A stretch of 43,434 bases of DNA. Origin: Thiothrix lacustris DSM 21227. Its GTDB lineage: Bacteria; Pseudomonadota; Gammaproteobacteria; Thiotrichales; Thiotrichaceae. The position numbers and the translations under genes were made by a program. The DNA lies in NCBI RefSeq assembly GCF_000621325.1, contig NZ_JHYQ01000031.1, positions 1 to 43,434 of the forward strand, given 5' to 3'. The notes below the pieces were generated by a model. It searched no databases, was not told the DNA's origin, and saw only the letters and a program-made list of their open reading frames with translations. Numbering within the stretch: the stretch's first letter is position 1; the number at the start of each line of letters is the position of its first letter. Of the stretch, positions 16,681 to 25,886 are shown piece after piece.

Positions 16681-17695
16681 GTTGTTTCCTTGTGCCTGGG
16701 TTAAGTTGTTCGGCGCTTGCGATGAAGCTGTTGTATTGGGTGTCGCCGTGTTGGCGGTGACGTTGCCACATGAATAGACCACTGGCGTGGATGTGTTCCA
16801 GAATGCGGCGGCGCTCCAGTGCTGGTTTGGGGATCATCGGTCCAAAGCGTGGGCTAAGGGCGAGAATACTTAGCGGAATCAGTAAGGCCAAAGTGAGTAC
16901 CAATGCCCAGGCGTGTTCCCAGATGAGCTTCCACAACGGTGGCATATCATCTGTATGTATCAGCCAGACGCCCGCAGGTTCATCCCGCAAGCTATGCAGC
17001 ATGTACCACAGGAAGGCGGCGTGGTCGTAATCTTCAAGCGAGTGGTTTTCGATGAAGTCGAGGTTGGCTGCGAGTGTGATTAAACCTTTGCCGCGTTCGA
17101 TTTCCTGTAACCAGTCGGCGTCGTTGTAGCTTTGCGGGTAGTTTGCTGTGGTGGTCTTGAGTGCGTAGAAAAACGCAGGGTCTACTTGCAGCGAGTGGCT
17201 CATGTTGGAGAGTTGCGCATCCAGCGGCAGGTCATCATCTTCCGGCATGATGTGTTCGCCGATACTGACGCCCAAGGTGCTTTGCAGCATGTCGTTGTTG
17301 CTTGGGGGCGGCACGGGTGACTTATCGGTATCCTCGGTATCGTCATAGAGGGTGTCACTGCTGGTAGTGTGAGCGCGGGTAATTAAGTGTCCGCCACGTT
17401 CTACCCACGCGAGGATTTCATCGATTTTTTGCCGTGACAGTGTGTAACGTTCGGTGTCGATCAGCAGCACAGTGTCGGTAGCGGGTAAGGTTTGCAGGCT
17501 GTCTTTGCGTTCGGCGGGAATACCCATGCGTTCCAAAAATAACCGGGCAGCGAAAAGCGGATTGCTTTTGGCTTCACCCCGCAAACCGATGTATTCATCG
17601 ACTTCTTTGTATTCATAGTTTTTCAGAAACCAGAAAGCCCCGATGGTCATGACGAGGGCAACGAACAGGCTAATGAGGATGTGCTGAAGTTTCAT
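16655..17695 (-). CDS. DUF4350 domain membrane protein
   Basis: A 346-residue protein with an N-terminal membrane helix (HILISLFVALVMTIGAFWFL), a DUF4350-like GATase-shaped domain (NPLFAARLFLERMGI, LPATDTVLLIDTERYTLS, ILAWVERGGHLITRAH) and a second membrane helix near residue 270 (WALVLTLALLIPLSILAL), ending in a cytoplasmic basic tail. Start at 17693-17695 gives an ATGA overlap with the upstream gene. DUF4350 genes regularly sit in MoxR/DUF58 operons; the molecular role is unknown. Its 3' end overlaps the MoxR start by 26 bp. Confidence 0.82.
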   Translation of the reverse strand: MKLQHILISLFVALVMTIGAFWFLKNYEYKEVDEYIGLRGEAKSNPLFAARLFLERMGIPAERKDSLQTLPATDTVLLIDTERYTLSRQKIDEILAWVERGGHLITRAHTTSSDTLYDDTEDTDKSPVPPPSNNDMLQSTLGVSIGEHIMPEDDDLPLDAQLSNMSHSLQVDPAFFYALKTTTANYPQSYNDADWLQEIERGKGLITLAANLDFIENHSLEDYDHAAFLWYMLHSLRDEPAGVWLIHTDDMPPLWKLIWEHAWALVLTLALLIPLSILALSPRFGPMIPKPALERRRILEHIHASGLFMWQRHRQHGDTQYNSFIASAEQLNPGTRKQHDNSNPDA

Positions 17696-19176
17696 GCGGG
17701 CTTCCCTGCGAAGTCGAAGCCAAACAAGGGCATGACTTGCGCATCTGCCGGAATGCGATGGGCGTAAGCAATTTCTTGCCAGACACGGGTAACAGCCGTC
17801 AGCCATGCCATGCGTGCGCTGTCGAGGTGGGGGTGTGCGAGCCGCAGGATGTCGCCTTCGGTATGGCTGTCTTGTACCGCCACTTGCTCATGCCGGGTCA
17901 GTTGCATCAGTGCCCCCCGGTACAGCAGGCTGAGGGCTTCGCGGTGCTGGCCTGCTTCCCACAAGCGGCGGCTGGCGCTGGCAATATCGTCAGGAAGCGA
18001 TTCGGGGCGAATGTCCATCCCAAACAGGATGTCGGGCGGTGCTGGAGGCGCTGCTTTGCGGTGGGCGGGTTTCAGCAAGGTCAGAATCCGCTGGCGGTAC
18101 ACAAAACCGAGAATAAGTAGCACGATGAGGGCAATCCACAATAGGGATTTGGTGAAGTTAGCGAACAGTAATTGCCAAGATGCGGCTAATTCTTTAGGTT
18201 TGTCGTCGTGAGTTTCTTTGTCTGATGAGCGTGGAACCCATTGCATCCGAGTGCGCATACCCGCGAGTTCTTCGCGTTGCATCACTTCCGCTATTTGGGC
18301 GCTGGCGTCTTCGGGCGGCAAGCGCTCACTTGCCCATGATGGGGTTGGGGTCATACCCGGCAAACCGATCAGCAAGCACGCTGCGAGTAGTAATGCTAAC
18401 GGTGTTCTCGCCAATTGACTGAGCCGTGTGCCGAGATTGCGGAAGGCGAGTTCAATATCCCACGCTTCTAATTGAGTGCGGCGATTGAGGTATAAGCTGA
18501 AACTGGCGGCGACGTAGAGCGGTTCGATGACCAGTACTGTCAGGGTATACAACACCAGATACAGTAGACTTCCCCAGTATTGGGTTTCAGTATCAAAGGT
18601 TTGGGTGAATGCACTAAGGATATAGTTCCATGAACCATCGCTAGGGTCTAGCATGATAATGAGGAGATATAGGCTAAAAATGACCACGGATTCTAGATGC
18701 AGGCAGGCAATGGTCAGCCATATTGCTTGAGAATGTGCTTGTAAGTGCAATAAATTCTGCCGTTCCAACCGAGGTTTGCCACGTAACTGCTCCAGTTGCC
18801 AAATGGGCAGGTTAAACCCTCGTGAGAATGAAAACCGCCGAAACGTCAGCGCACTGAGTAGACCAGTGTGCAGTATCAGCTTAGGTATGGCACTGAAAAT
18901 ATCGGTTGTCGATAAGCGCTGATTGAACAGTTGATGGCTGAAAATATGCAGCAACACCCGGTCATAGAGGGGCTTAAACCACCATAGTATCAAGGGGGTG
19001 TAAGTTTGGTAATCTTCAGGTAAGGTAACCCAAATTATTAGTGCAAACCCACCGAATAGCAGCGCCCACGCTGAGAAAATCCAGCGGATATTGTGTTGTA
19101 CCATGGCAAACCCAAGGTCAACAGCTTCCCATGGTGAACGTAGGCGGATATTGGTTGTGATCTCGTCCAGTTTCAT
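17692..19176 (-). CDS. Multispanning membrane protein with C-terminal DUF4129-like domain
   Basis: A 494-residue protein with several hydrophobic segments (IRWIFSAWALLFGGFALIIWV, SVVIFSLYLLIIML, LLYLVLYTLTVLVIEPLY, LALLLAACLLIGLP), a periplasmic loop, one more helix (LLWIALIVLLILGFVY), and a soluble C-terminus with LYRGALMQLTR and SHTEGDILRLA, the usual DUF4129 pattern. Start at 19174-19176 overlaps the SpoIIM-like stop (ATGA). Part of the six-gene MoxR cluster; the DUF4129 part may present a substrate or interact with the DUF58 protein, but this is inference. Confidence 0.8.
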   Translation of the reverse strand: MKLDEITTNIRLRSPWEAVDLGFAMVQHNIRWIFSAWALLFGGFALIIWVTLPEDYQTYTPLILWWFKPLYDRVLLHIFSHQLFNQRLSTTDIFSAIPKLILHTGLLSALTFRRFSFSRGFNLPIWQLEQLRGKPRLERQNLLHLQAHSQAIWLTIACLHLESVVIFSLYLLIIMLDPSDGSWNYILSAFTQTFDTETQYWGSLLYLVLYTLTVLVIEPLYVAASFSLYLNRRTQLEAWDIELAFRNLGTRLSQLARTPLALLLAACLLIGLPGMTPTPSWASERLPPEDASAQIAEVMQREELAGMRTRMQWVPRSSDKETHDDKPKELAASWQLLFANFTKSLLWIALIVLLILGFVYRQRILTLLKPAHRKAAPPAPPDILFGMDIRPESLPDDIASASRRLWEAGQHREALSLLYRGALMQLTRHEQVAVQDSHTEGDILRLAHPHLDSARMAWLTAVTRVWQEIAYAHRIPADAQVMPLFGFDFAGKPA

Positions 19177-20183
19177 GGCTGTGACTCCGCTTGGCTGAAT
19201 GCGGTCGATGGCTCGCGTCCGAGCTGAGTGAAGTAGCCAATCACCAACAGCCACAAGGCAATACCAACACTGTATTTCACCATTAAGGGGATCCATGTTT
19301 GTGATGACCAAAAGGCTTCCACAAACGCAGCCATAATGAATAGGGTCGCAGAGCCGTACACTATTTTGATCGCATCTTGTGCATTGTCATGCAAGGCTAG
19401 CGCCCGTGATTTACGCCCAGGCATGATCAAAGCAGCGGCCAGTTTGAAACCCGCCGCACCCGATAGCACGATGGCGGTTAGCTCGAACGCACTGTGCCCT
19501 GCTACGAATCCCCAGAAGGTGCTGATATAGCCCATTTGGGTTAAATGCCCAGCAACTGCGCCAAGCACCAGCCCATTATAAAATAGGAAGAACAGGCTGC
19601 CTAAACCGTACAGCAAGCCCCCAGAAAATACTTGAAATCCAATGCTGGTATTATTTTTGATGTAATACCCGAACATGTAAATATCGCTGTCGGCTTCGCG
19701 TTCTCGTCCGAATCGAGAGGTACGTGTAGGGTCGTACATGTCTTCCATGTCGGCGACTTGGGAGCCATCAATAACGGAATACACCAAATCTGGCTGAATT
19801 TGGATGGCAATCAATATGGCAAAAAAACTGCCGAAAAACAGCAAACCAGCCAGCAATACCGCCTGCCATTCGCGACGCACCAGTTGCGGCAGGTCTCGCA
19901 GGTAAAAATTAATAAAGCGATGTGCGAAATGCAGTCGTGAGGTATATAAGTGGTTATGCCCACGTGTCACCAACTCGTTGAGCTGGCCAATCAGTAAGGG
20001 GCTATACAGACGCGATTGTGCCAAGGCCAGATGATGGCATAGTTGGCGATAGGCTTGTGGGAAATCCAACGTGGGTTCAAGCAATGCTTTGCGTTGTTTT
20101 TTTGGGGTTTGCTGGTAATCTAGCCATTCCCCAAATTGATCCCACTGCGACTGGTATTGCTGGATAAACTGTTCTTGTTTCAT
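19173..20183 (-). CDS. Stage II sporulation protein M-like (DUF95/SpoIIM) membrane protein
   Basis: A 336-residue protein with a soluble N-terminal part (EQFIQQYQSQWDQFGEWL, LCHHLALAQSRLYSP) typical of the SpoIIM-like family, then membrane helices including AVLLAGLLFFGSFFAILIAI, YGLGSLFFLFYNGLVLGAVAGHL, a GFVAGHSAFELTAIVLSGAAGFKLA segment (the most conserved part), and a C-terminal pair. The name is historical; the organism is not a sporeformer by the rest of the window. The gene is joined to the RDD gene upstream by an ATGA overlap (20180-20183), and belongs to the MoxR cluster. Confidence 0.88.
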   Translation of the reverse strand: MKQEQFIQQYQSQWDQFGEWLDYQQTPKKQRKALLEPTLDFPQAYRQLCHHLALAQSRLYSPLLIGQLNELVTRGHNHLYTSRLHFAHRFINFYLRDLPQLVRREWQAVLLAGLLFFGSFFAILIAIQIQPDLVYSVIDGSQVADMEDMYDPTRTSRFGREREADSDIYMFGYYIKNNTSIGFQVFSGGLLYGLGSLFFLFYNGLVLGAVAGHLTQMGYISTFWGFVAGHSAFELTAIVLSGAAGFKLAAALIMPGRKSRALALHDNAQDAIKIVYGSATLFIMAAFVEAFWSSQTWIPLMVKYSVGIALWLLVIGYFTQLGREPSTAFSQAESQP

Positions 20184-20869
20184 GTCCGGTTGCCTCCTGT
20201 CAGCCAGCGGGCAATACCTTGCAGGTAGTGGGCAGGGTTTTCCTGTTGTGCTACCAAGGGGCCAGTCATGCGGGCGAGTTCGTCTTGGCGTGCTGGGGTT
20301 AGTGTGTAGCTGCGCTGGGCAAACAACATGATAGCTTGTTGTTCGGGCAGGCTCAGACTGACTTCCGGGCGTATTGGATCGGTGTCGATGGCGTGATTGT
20401 AGTGAGGGTTACGCGGGGTTTTGTGGAGTACCACGGTATTGGCCGCCAAATCGCCCAAGCGTTGGAAACGCCCATTCAGCATCATGCTAGCAAACCCGAA
20501 ACCGTACAGCAGCGGTAAAAAGTCGACAACGCGTAGCAGGTTGCGTACCAGCGATGCGGAAGGTGTGATGGGGCTGGCATCGGCTTGTGCTACATAAATG
20601 TCGAGCATTTTTTTGCCGGGTGTTTGCCCTTGCTGGCGCAATTCAAAATAAACCGGGTAAAACCACTCCAGCAAAAAGGCCAGGATTAGGGCGATGCCTG
20701 CCCCTGTTTTTCCCAGTGTCGAGAGCATCAAAAACAAGAGGATGTTGACTAGCGAGCGCAACAGTAAATCCAGTAACCATGCCAACAACCGTGGTACGGG
20801 GCCTGCCGGTGAAAGCTCCAAGGCGATGCCTTCTGGTGTATTGACGGTGTAAGTAGTGTCCAGTCTCAT
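20180..20869 (-). CDS. RDD family membrane protein
   Basis: A 229-residue RDD-domain protein, first of the tightly overlapped MoxR cluster. The hallmark residues are visible: R...D in VPRLLAWLLDLLLRSLVNILLF, then QTPGKKMLDIYV and the aromatic-rich helix VDFLPLLYGFGFASMML. The C-terminal half is soluble, with ARQDELARMTG. RDD proteins are small membrane proteins of mostly unknown function (some are linked to ion transport). ATG 20867-20869 is preceded by a 78-bp gap that contains a C/T-G/A rich hairpin and separates this cluster from the adaptor gene. Confidence 0.85.
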   Translation of the reverse strand: MRLDTTYTVNTPEGIALELSPAGPVPRLLAWLLDLLLRSLVNILLFLMLSTLGKTGAGIALILAFLLEWFYPVYFELRQQGQTPGKKMLDIYVAQADASPITPSASLVRNLLRVVDFLPLLYGFGFASMMLNGRFQRLGDLAANTVVLHKTPRNPHYNHAIDTDPIRPEVSLSLPEQQAIMLFAQRSYTLTPARQDELARMTGPLVAQQENPAHYLQGIARWLTGGNRT

Positions 20870-20896
20870 TATCTATTCATTATTCTTTTATTATTA

Positions 20897-20923
20897 CCCT
20901 CCTTTATACAAAAAAAAGGAGGG
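20897..20923. terminator. C-rich hairpin between the adaptor gene and the MoxR cluster
   Basis: ccctccttt (20897-20905) pairs with aaaggaggg (20915-20923) around an A-rich loop. On the plus side it is followed by a T run 13 bases on (gattttttt); on the minus side only by an AT-rich stretch, so termination of the minus-strand adaptor transcript is not clear. It resembles the hairpin at 39644-39667, which suggests a dispersed palindromic repeat. Confidence 0.5.
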
Positions 20924-20947
20924 GTGAGGGAAGGATTTTTTTAGCTG

Positions 20948-22117
20948 TTAATGCGTAATAGTGGTTGGTTGTGCGTTGGTTGAAGTTGGCATCCAACCTG
21001 AAGTGACCCCAACAGGTGGATTGTCAATGATCTTGTCGCCGGGGTTCAAGCCAGAAATGATGGAGACTTTGCTGCCGCCATTCTGTTCAGAGCCTAAACG
21101 TACCATCCGCAATTCGGAGGTGTTGTCATCTTTTACTACGAGTACGCCGGGCAAGCTGCTGCCTTTCATCAGGGCGGTGCGTGGGATAATGGTTACTTGA
21201 TTATTGCCCTTTTTATTTTCAGGTACATAGATTTCAGCATACATGCCGGGGGCGGTATTGATTTCCATCGGAATGTCGAATTTCACGGTGACGGTGTGGC
21301 GATTCGGGTCGGCGACTGGTGAAATCTCCGATACCCGTACCGAGGTGTTGGTGCTGCCGTCGATTCGTGCCGGTAGCAGCATATCCTTGCTCAGGTTGCC
21401 AACCAGACCAGAGGGGACATCCGCTTGCAAACGCTTGTATTTGACGTAGCCGTATTTGATCAGGGGTTGACCCGGCTGTACGGTGTCACCGACTTCCACC
21501 ATCTTTTCCATGATGATGCCTTCAAACGGGGCAAGGGCGCTGGCATCACGCAAAGCAGAATCAATTTCCTGCAATTGCGAGTTGGCTTGCTGAAGCTGGC
21601 CTTGTGCTTGCGAAACGCTGGCCATCACATTGCTGAGGTCACCTTGGCGCACAGCATCGGTGTCGTAACCACCCATGAAGGATTCGGCAAACGGTTTGAC
21701 AGCCATTCGGTCGAACATGGCGGGCATCCCGAAACCGGGCATTGCGCCGATGTCTTTGCTGCGCGGGGAGGTCAGTTCGCGGTAATACTGTGCCTGGGCG
21801 TTTTGTAGCGCAGCCTGGGCAATGGAAATTTGCGCAATGACGGCGTTACGCTTTGCGATTAACTGGGATTCGTCAATCTTGAAGACGACACCACCTTCTG
21901 TCAGATTGGTGCCGACAGGCCCTGCAACGTATTTCACGACACCGGGGATTTGGGCGCTCAAAGAGACTTCTTTGTACGGGATAACCGTGCTGCCCAATAC
22001 GGATTGTGAACGGGAGCCTGTGGTTTCTACCTGGATAATTTCAGCAGCTTGTACCGAGAAGATGCTTGCACAGAAGCCAAGCACTAAAAATCCAGACGCT
22101 TGTTTGCGTGTAGTCAT
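20948..22117 (-). CDS. Periplasmic adaptor subunit (membrane fusion protein) of an RND/HlyD-type efflux system
   Basis: A 389-residue membrane fusion protein. Signal peptide near residues 1-25 (FLVLGFCASIFSVQAAE); then the barrel-sandwich first half (VSLSAQIPGVVKYVAGPVG, EGGVVFKID), a helical hairpin (AVIAQISIAQAALQNAQAQYY ... VSQAQGQLQQANSQLQEID), the second half of the sandwich (APFEGIIMEKMVEVGDTVQPGQPL), a beta-barrel and a C-terminal membrane-proximal domain. Adaptor proteins link an inner-membrane pump to an outer-membrane channel. Neither partner gene is adjacent: upstream (61 bp) is a nuclease gene. Start 22115-22117 is chosen for the GAGG site and signal peptide. The long insertion with GAMPGFGMPAMFDRM between hairpin arms is unusual. 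Confidence 0.85.
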   Translation of the reverse strand: MTTRKQASGFLVLGFCASIFSVQAAEIIQVETTGSRSQSVLGSTVIPYKEVSLSAQIPGVVKYVAGPVGTNLTEGGVVFKIDESQLIAKRNAVIAQISIAQAALQNAQAQYYRELTSPRSKDIGAMPGFGMPAMFDRMAVKPFAESFMGGYDTDAVRQGDLSNVMASVSQAQGQLQQANSQLQEIDSALRDASALAPFEGIIMEKMVEVGDTVQPGQPLIKYGYVKYKRLQADVPSGLVGNLSKDMLLPARIDGSTNTSVRVSEISPVADPNRHTVTVKFDIPMEINTAPGMYAEIYVPENKKGNNQVTIIPRTALMKGSSLPGVLVVKDDNTSELRMVRLGSEQNGGSKVSIISGLNPGDKIIDNPPVGVTSGWMPTSTNAQPTTITH

Positions 22118-22178
22118 GTAATTGTTTTCCTCGAAAGCGGACGATTCATCAAATTGTGGCATTTTAGCTAGCCTTGCG

Positions 22179-23981
22179 CTACTGCTGGTATTCAATCGAA
22201 TTCATCAGATCACGGTTATTCAGCAATTGTAAGGCATTTTCAGGCGTATCAATAAAGGGATTTCGGATTCCCAACCGGGAATGCACCCAGTTATTATAAG
22301 CAAGTTCCCAAGCGCTAGGGCTGTCAATCTTGGCCCAGTGTACCAGAGTCGCAATATGCCGATCATAGAGTTCGTCGATTTCGTAGGTCATTACCATGTA
22401 GAGAATGGCGCGGGCAATATCGCCTCGGTTACGTGAGGGGATAACCCATTCGTGGTCGGCGTCAAACCCGGTGCCGCCCGAGAAGTTGTCCGGGTGCAGT
22501 TCAAGGTTATAGGGGCGCACAATACGGTCGTCATCCATATCAAACGGGAAGTTGGAGCGTTTGGCATTCAGGCCACGTTCCGAGGGGGCAAAATTGAAGG
22601 GGTTGACCGTAGCACCATTGCGTACATGACGCGGCGCCCGCTTGCGAGCCAGATAACGGTCTAGAAAGTCGCGCGGGATAATGTGTTCAATGCTGTGATG
22701 CTGTTTCTGATACAACTCGTTGACGGGCAGTGTACCGTAAATGGAGGTTACCCAGCCGTATTCATTATCGAAGAAAAACGACCAGAAGTTTTTCCATTTG
22801 TCGCCGCTGTCCCACTGCTTGAAATGGTGATGCGACTGGTATACCCCGCCCGCGTATTGCACCAAATCCTGACGGGTGTGGATGTCCGCCAAAGTGCGCA
22901 CCGTATGCGCAGGGCGCTGGTTGATGGTATCGGCATAGTCGGGCTGGGCATCACAGGGAAGTAATTCCACGCAAACTTGCCCGTGATCGGATTGCAAGCG
23001 GTCGTCGACCCCATCGGCTTCGAGGTGCTGATTCCAGACTTCGTAGTGGGCGACTTCAGCTTTGGCGTCGGTGTTTTTGGGGTTGAGTGCGTTGGAAACC
23101 AGAATGTAGTCGAGCACGCCACCTCTGCCCCCGTGGATCTTGGTAAACGGTCGCACCCGTTGGCGCATATTGGGAGCCAGCCGGAAACTGTCCGCCAGCC
23201 GATAAGCATACAGCCAGGGGGCGATGTTTTCCGGCCAATGATTGGCTTCCACCCCGCCGATGTTGTAAACACGTTCTTGCATAGTTAGGGCAGCCAGCGG
23301 GATGGAATCTTCGCTGTCATTCATATCACCCAGCACGACCAGCGGGTGATTGGCATCCTGTTCCAGCCGGGCAGTGATGTGGTGGTAGAGCAGGGTGGCT
23401 TCCAGCCCGCGTTGCAGCAAGGAAGCAATCGTGCCGCGTGACATTTGCTGAAACGTATCCAGCACCCGTTTGGGCCAGCTCATGTCCGCAGGGTAACGCA
23501 TATCGAGGGAGGCGGGGCGTTTGGATTTGAGGTGCAGCACATAAACCGTCAGCAGCCCAATGCCGGGTACACGCACATCGGCACAAACCGGGGCACGGCT
23601 GAAACGAAAGTCATCAGGAATCGGCAGTTCAGCACGCACATCTTCCGCTACGGTGATCGAGTGCACTGCTTCGATGGGGAAACGCGAGGCCAGCGCCACG
23701 ACCGATTTGCAATACACGGCGGGATCATCTTCACGGCAGGCTGAATCATCCACGTAAACAAAATGCGGGTATCCGGCGGCATGGCAAAGCTTTTGTAGCG
23801 CCGGGATGCTGAAAACTTCCTGAAAACCGACGATATCTGCATCCATTTGGTGCAGGCGGGTTTTGACCCAGGCTTGCTTCTGTTCCCACTCAGCTATGCT
23901 AAAGGTGTTGTGCTCAATGCGGTCATGCCAGTAATAGCCTTGCATGGCGAATTGGTAAAGGTTAAACGTGGCAAGTTTCAT
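22179..23981 (-). CDS. Fusion nuclease: endonuclease/exonuclease/phosphatase domain plus endonuclease I domain
   Basis: A 600-residue protein from ATG 23979-23981 (AAGGAGG site 8 bases before). Residues 1 to about 340 form an EEP domain like DNase I/exonuclease III: N7 in LATFNLY, E55 in VGFQEV, LGDMNDS (218-223) and SDHG (331-334). Residues about 365-600 form an endonuclease I (EndA/Dns-type, His-Me finger) domain: HSIEHIIPRDF with His433, NPFNFAPSERGLNAKRSN, RGDIARAILYMVMTY (519 on) and a final RNPFIDTPE. Both catalytic sets look complete, so two DNA-cleaving or phosphodiester-cleaving centres sit in one chain. No N-terminal signal peptide is seen, although endonuclease I proteins are normally secreted. 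Last bases lie 61 bp upstream of the adaptor gene. Confidence 0.88.
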   Translation of the reverse strand: MKLATFNLYQFAMQGYYWHDRIEHNTFSIAEWEQKQAWVKTRLHQMDADIVGFQEVFSIPALQKLCHAAGYPHFVYVDDSACREDDPAVYCKSVVALASRFPIEAVHSITVAEDVRAELPIPDDFRFSRAPVCADVRVPGIGLLTVYVLHLKSKRPASLDMRYPADMSWPKRVLDTFQQMSRGTIASLLQRGLEATLLYHHITARLEQDANHPLVVLGDMNDSEDSIPLAALTMQERVYNIGGVEANHWPENIAPWLYAYRLADSFRLAPNMRQRVRPFTKIHGGRGGVLDYILVSNALNPKNTDAKAEVAHYEVWNQHLEADGVDDRLQSDHGQVCVELLPCDAQPDYADTINQRPAHTVRTLADIHTRQDLVQYAGGVYQSHHHFKQWDSGDKWKNFWSFFFDNEYGWVTSIYGTLPVNELYQKQHHSIEHIIPRDFLDRYLARKRAPRHVRNGATVNPFNFAPSERGLNAKRSNFPFDMDDDRIVRPYNLELHPDNFSGGTGFDADHEWVIPSRNRGDIARAILYMVMTYEIDELYDRHIATLVHWAKIDSPSAWELAYNNWVHSRLGIRNPFIDTPENALQLLNNRDLMNSIEYQQ

Positions 23982-24106
23982 GTTTTTTGGCCTCCTTCTT
24001 GCAAACGCCATGTTCACACGTTTAAGGAGTGTATGCCAAGGTGGGGGGAATTGTTTATACTCCACCCCAGCGCTCTGAGAGACACACAGCAAAATGGAGA
24101 GAATTG

Positions 24107-25360
24107 ATGTACCAACATATCAAAGTTCCCGCACAAGGCGAGAAAATCACAACGAATGCCGACTATTCCCTGAATGTGCCGAACAACCCGGTTATCCCCT
24201 ACATTGAGGGGGATGGTATCGGCGTCGATATTAGCCCGGTCATGATCAAAGTGGTCGATGCTGCCGTACAAAAAGCCTACGGCGGTGAGCGCCACATTTC
24301 CTGGATGGAAATCTACGCGGGTGAAAAAGCTACGCAAGTTTACGGCGAAGATGTTTGGCTGCCGGATGAAACAGTTGATGCCGTTAAAGAATATGTTGTC
24401 TCCATTAAAGGCCCGTTGACCACGCCTGTTGGTGGTGGGATCCGTTCCCTGAACGTTAAATTGCGTCAGGATCTGGATTTATACCTGTGCCTGCGTCCGA
24501 TCCGTTACTACGATGGCGTGCCCAGCCCGGTCAAGCACCCGGAAAAAACCAATATGGTGATTTTCCGTGAAAACTCCGAAGACATTTACGCGGGTATCGA
24601 ATGGGCGGCTGGCTCCCCTGAAGCCAACAAAGTCATCGACTTTTTGATGAAGGAAATGGGTGTCACCAAAATCCGCTTCCCAGAAACGTCCGGTATCGGT
24701 ATCAAGCCCGTGTCGAGTGAAGGCACCAAGCGTCTGGTGCGTAAAGCGATGCAGTATGCCATTGACAATGATTGCCCTTCTGTCACGCTGGTGCACAAAG
24801 GCAACATCATGAAGTTTACCGAAGGTGCTTTCAAAAACTGGGGCTACGAGCTAGCAAAAGAAGAATTCGGCGCAGTCGAAATCGACGGTGGCCCATGGTG
24901 CAAGATGAAAAACCCGAACACGGGCAAAGACATTCTGGTCAATGACGTGATCGCGGATAACTTCCTGCAACAAATTTTGTTACGCCCGGAAGATTATTCT
25001 GTGGTAGCAACCTTGAACTTGAATGGTGACTTCGTATCCGACGCACTGGCAGCACAGGTTGGCGGAATTGGCATTGCGCCGGGTGCAAACCTGTCCGATA
25101 CCATTGCGATGTTTGAAGCAACCCACGGCACTGCGCCGAAATTTGCGGGTCTGGATCAGGTAAACCCCAGCTCACTGGTGCTTTCCGCCGAAATGATGTT
25201 ACGTCACATGGGCTGGCTGGAAGCGGCTGATCTGATCAATAAAGGCACGGCGGGGGCGATTTCATCCAAGCGTGTCACCTTTGACTTTGCGCGGATGATT
25301 GATGGCGCGGAAGAAATTGCTTGTTCTGAATTTGGCGATAACGTGATTGCGCATATGTAA
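24107..25360 (+). CDS. icd: NADP-dependent isocitrate dehydrogenase
   Basis: A 417-residue enzyme of the Escherichia coli Icd type: oxidative decarboxylation of isocitrate to 2-oxoglutarate with NADP, in the TCA cycle. Seen motifs: [13 protein letters not shown] near the N-terminus, the phosphorylation/substrate loop [29 protein letters not shown], and the metal and cofactor part [25 protein letters not shown] with [14 protein letters not shown] 24107 follows GGAGAG; a longer frame from 24029 lacks a ribosome site. A terminator follows at 25396-25424. Next to clpS-clpA-infA as in several gammaproteobacteria. Confidence 0.96.
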   Translation: MYQHIKVPAQGEKITTNADYSLNVPNNPVIPYIEGDGIGVDISPVMIKVVDAAVQKAYGGERHISWMEIYAGEKATQVYGEDVWLPDETVDAVKEYVVSIKGPLTTPVGGGIRSLNVKLRQDLDLYLCLRPIRYYDGVPSPVKHPEKTNMVIFRENSEDIYAGIEWAAGSPEANKVIDFLMKEMGVTKIRFPETSGIGIKPVSSEGTKRLVRKAMQYAIDNDCPSVTLVHKGNIMKFTEGAFKNWGYELAKEEFGAVEIDGGPWCKMKNPNTGKDILVNDVIADNFLQQILLRPEDYSVVATLNLNGDFVSDALAAQVGGIGIAPGANLSDTIAMFEATHGTAPKFAGLDQVNPSSLVLSAEMMLRHMGWLEAADLINKGTAGAISSKRVTFDFARMIDGAEEIACSEFGDNVIAHM

Positions 25361-25395
25361 GGCAATGCTGCGGAAAATGGCTCAATAATCACGAA

Positions 25396-25424
25396 ACAGG
25401 CGGCCTTGGTGTCGCCTGTTTTTT
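25396..25424 (+). terminator. Rho-independent terminator after icd
   Basis: acaggcg (25396-25402) pairs with cgcctgt (25413-25419), followed by a run of T to 25424. Confidence 0.85.
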
Positions 25425-25548
25425 GTTTACCCTATTGTATTCGGCTAAGATGCACCAATCTAGGTGTGGAATAGTGACACCAGACCGTCAAAACGTTTAT
25501 AACATAAACATCACACATCCCGTCAGTTTGGGGCAAGGTAAATCAGGA

Positions 25549-25881
25549 ATGGCGCAAAAGCATAAAGAAGATCATGGCAGTGATCAGGATTCTGGCGTAG
25601 CGGTGCAGGAATCCCGCCCAGAGGTGAAAGAGCCACCGCGCTTTAAAGTTATACTGTTGAACGATGATTTCACACCGATGGACTTTGTAGTCGAAGTGCT
25701 ACGAACGTTTTTCGATCTGGATCACGAGGGTGCAACGCGCATCATGTTACACGTACATACCCGTGGCAAAGGTGTCTGTGGCGTCTATACTCGTGATATC
25801 GCGGAGACCAAGGTGGCGCAAGTCAGCCGGTTTGCGCGGGAACATCAACATCCTTTGCTGTGTACAATGGAAGAGGCATAA
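25549..25881 (+). CDS. clpS: ClpS, adaptor of the ClpAP protease
   Basis: A 110-residue ClpS. It binds proteins with destabilising N-terminal residues and hands them to ClpA (N-end rule). The core starts at [23 protein letters not shown], followed by [21 protein letters not shown], with the binding-pocket residues N-D-D and M as in the family. The start ATG 25549 follows CAAGG; the longer open frame upstream has no support. clpA follows after 5 bp, so the adaptor and its chaperone are made from one transcript. Confidence 0.95.
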   Translation: MAQKHKEDHGSDQDSGVAVQESRPEVKEPPRFKVILLNDDFTPMDFVVEVLRTFFDLDHEGATRIMLHVHTRGKGVCGVYTRDIAETKVAQVSRFAREHQHPLLCTMEEA

Positions 25882-25886
25882 GTCTT

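Noticed and set aside
19173-20183. Sporulation function suggested by the SpoIIM name
   Set aside because: No other sporulation genes, and the gene lies in a MoxR cluster common in non-sporeformers.
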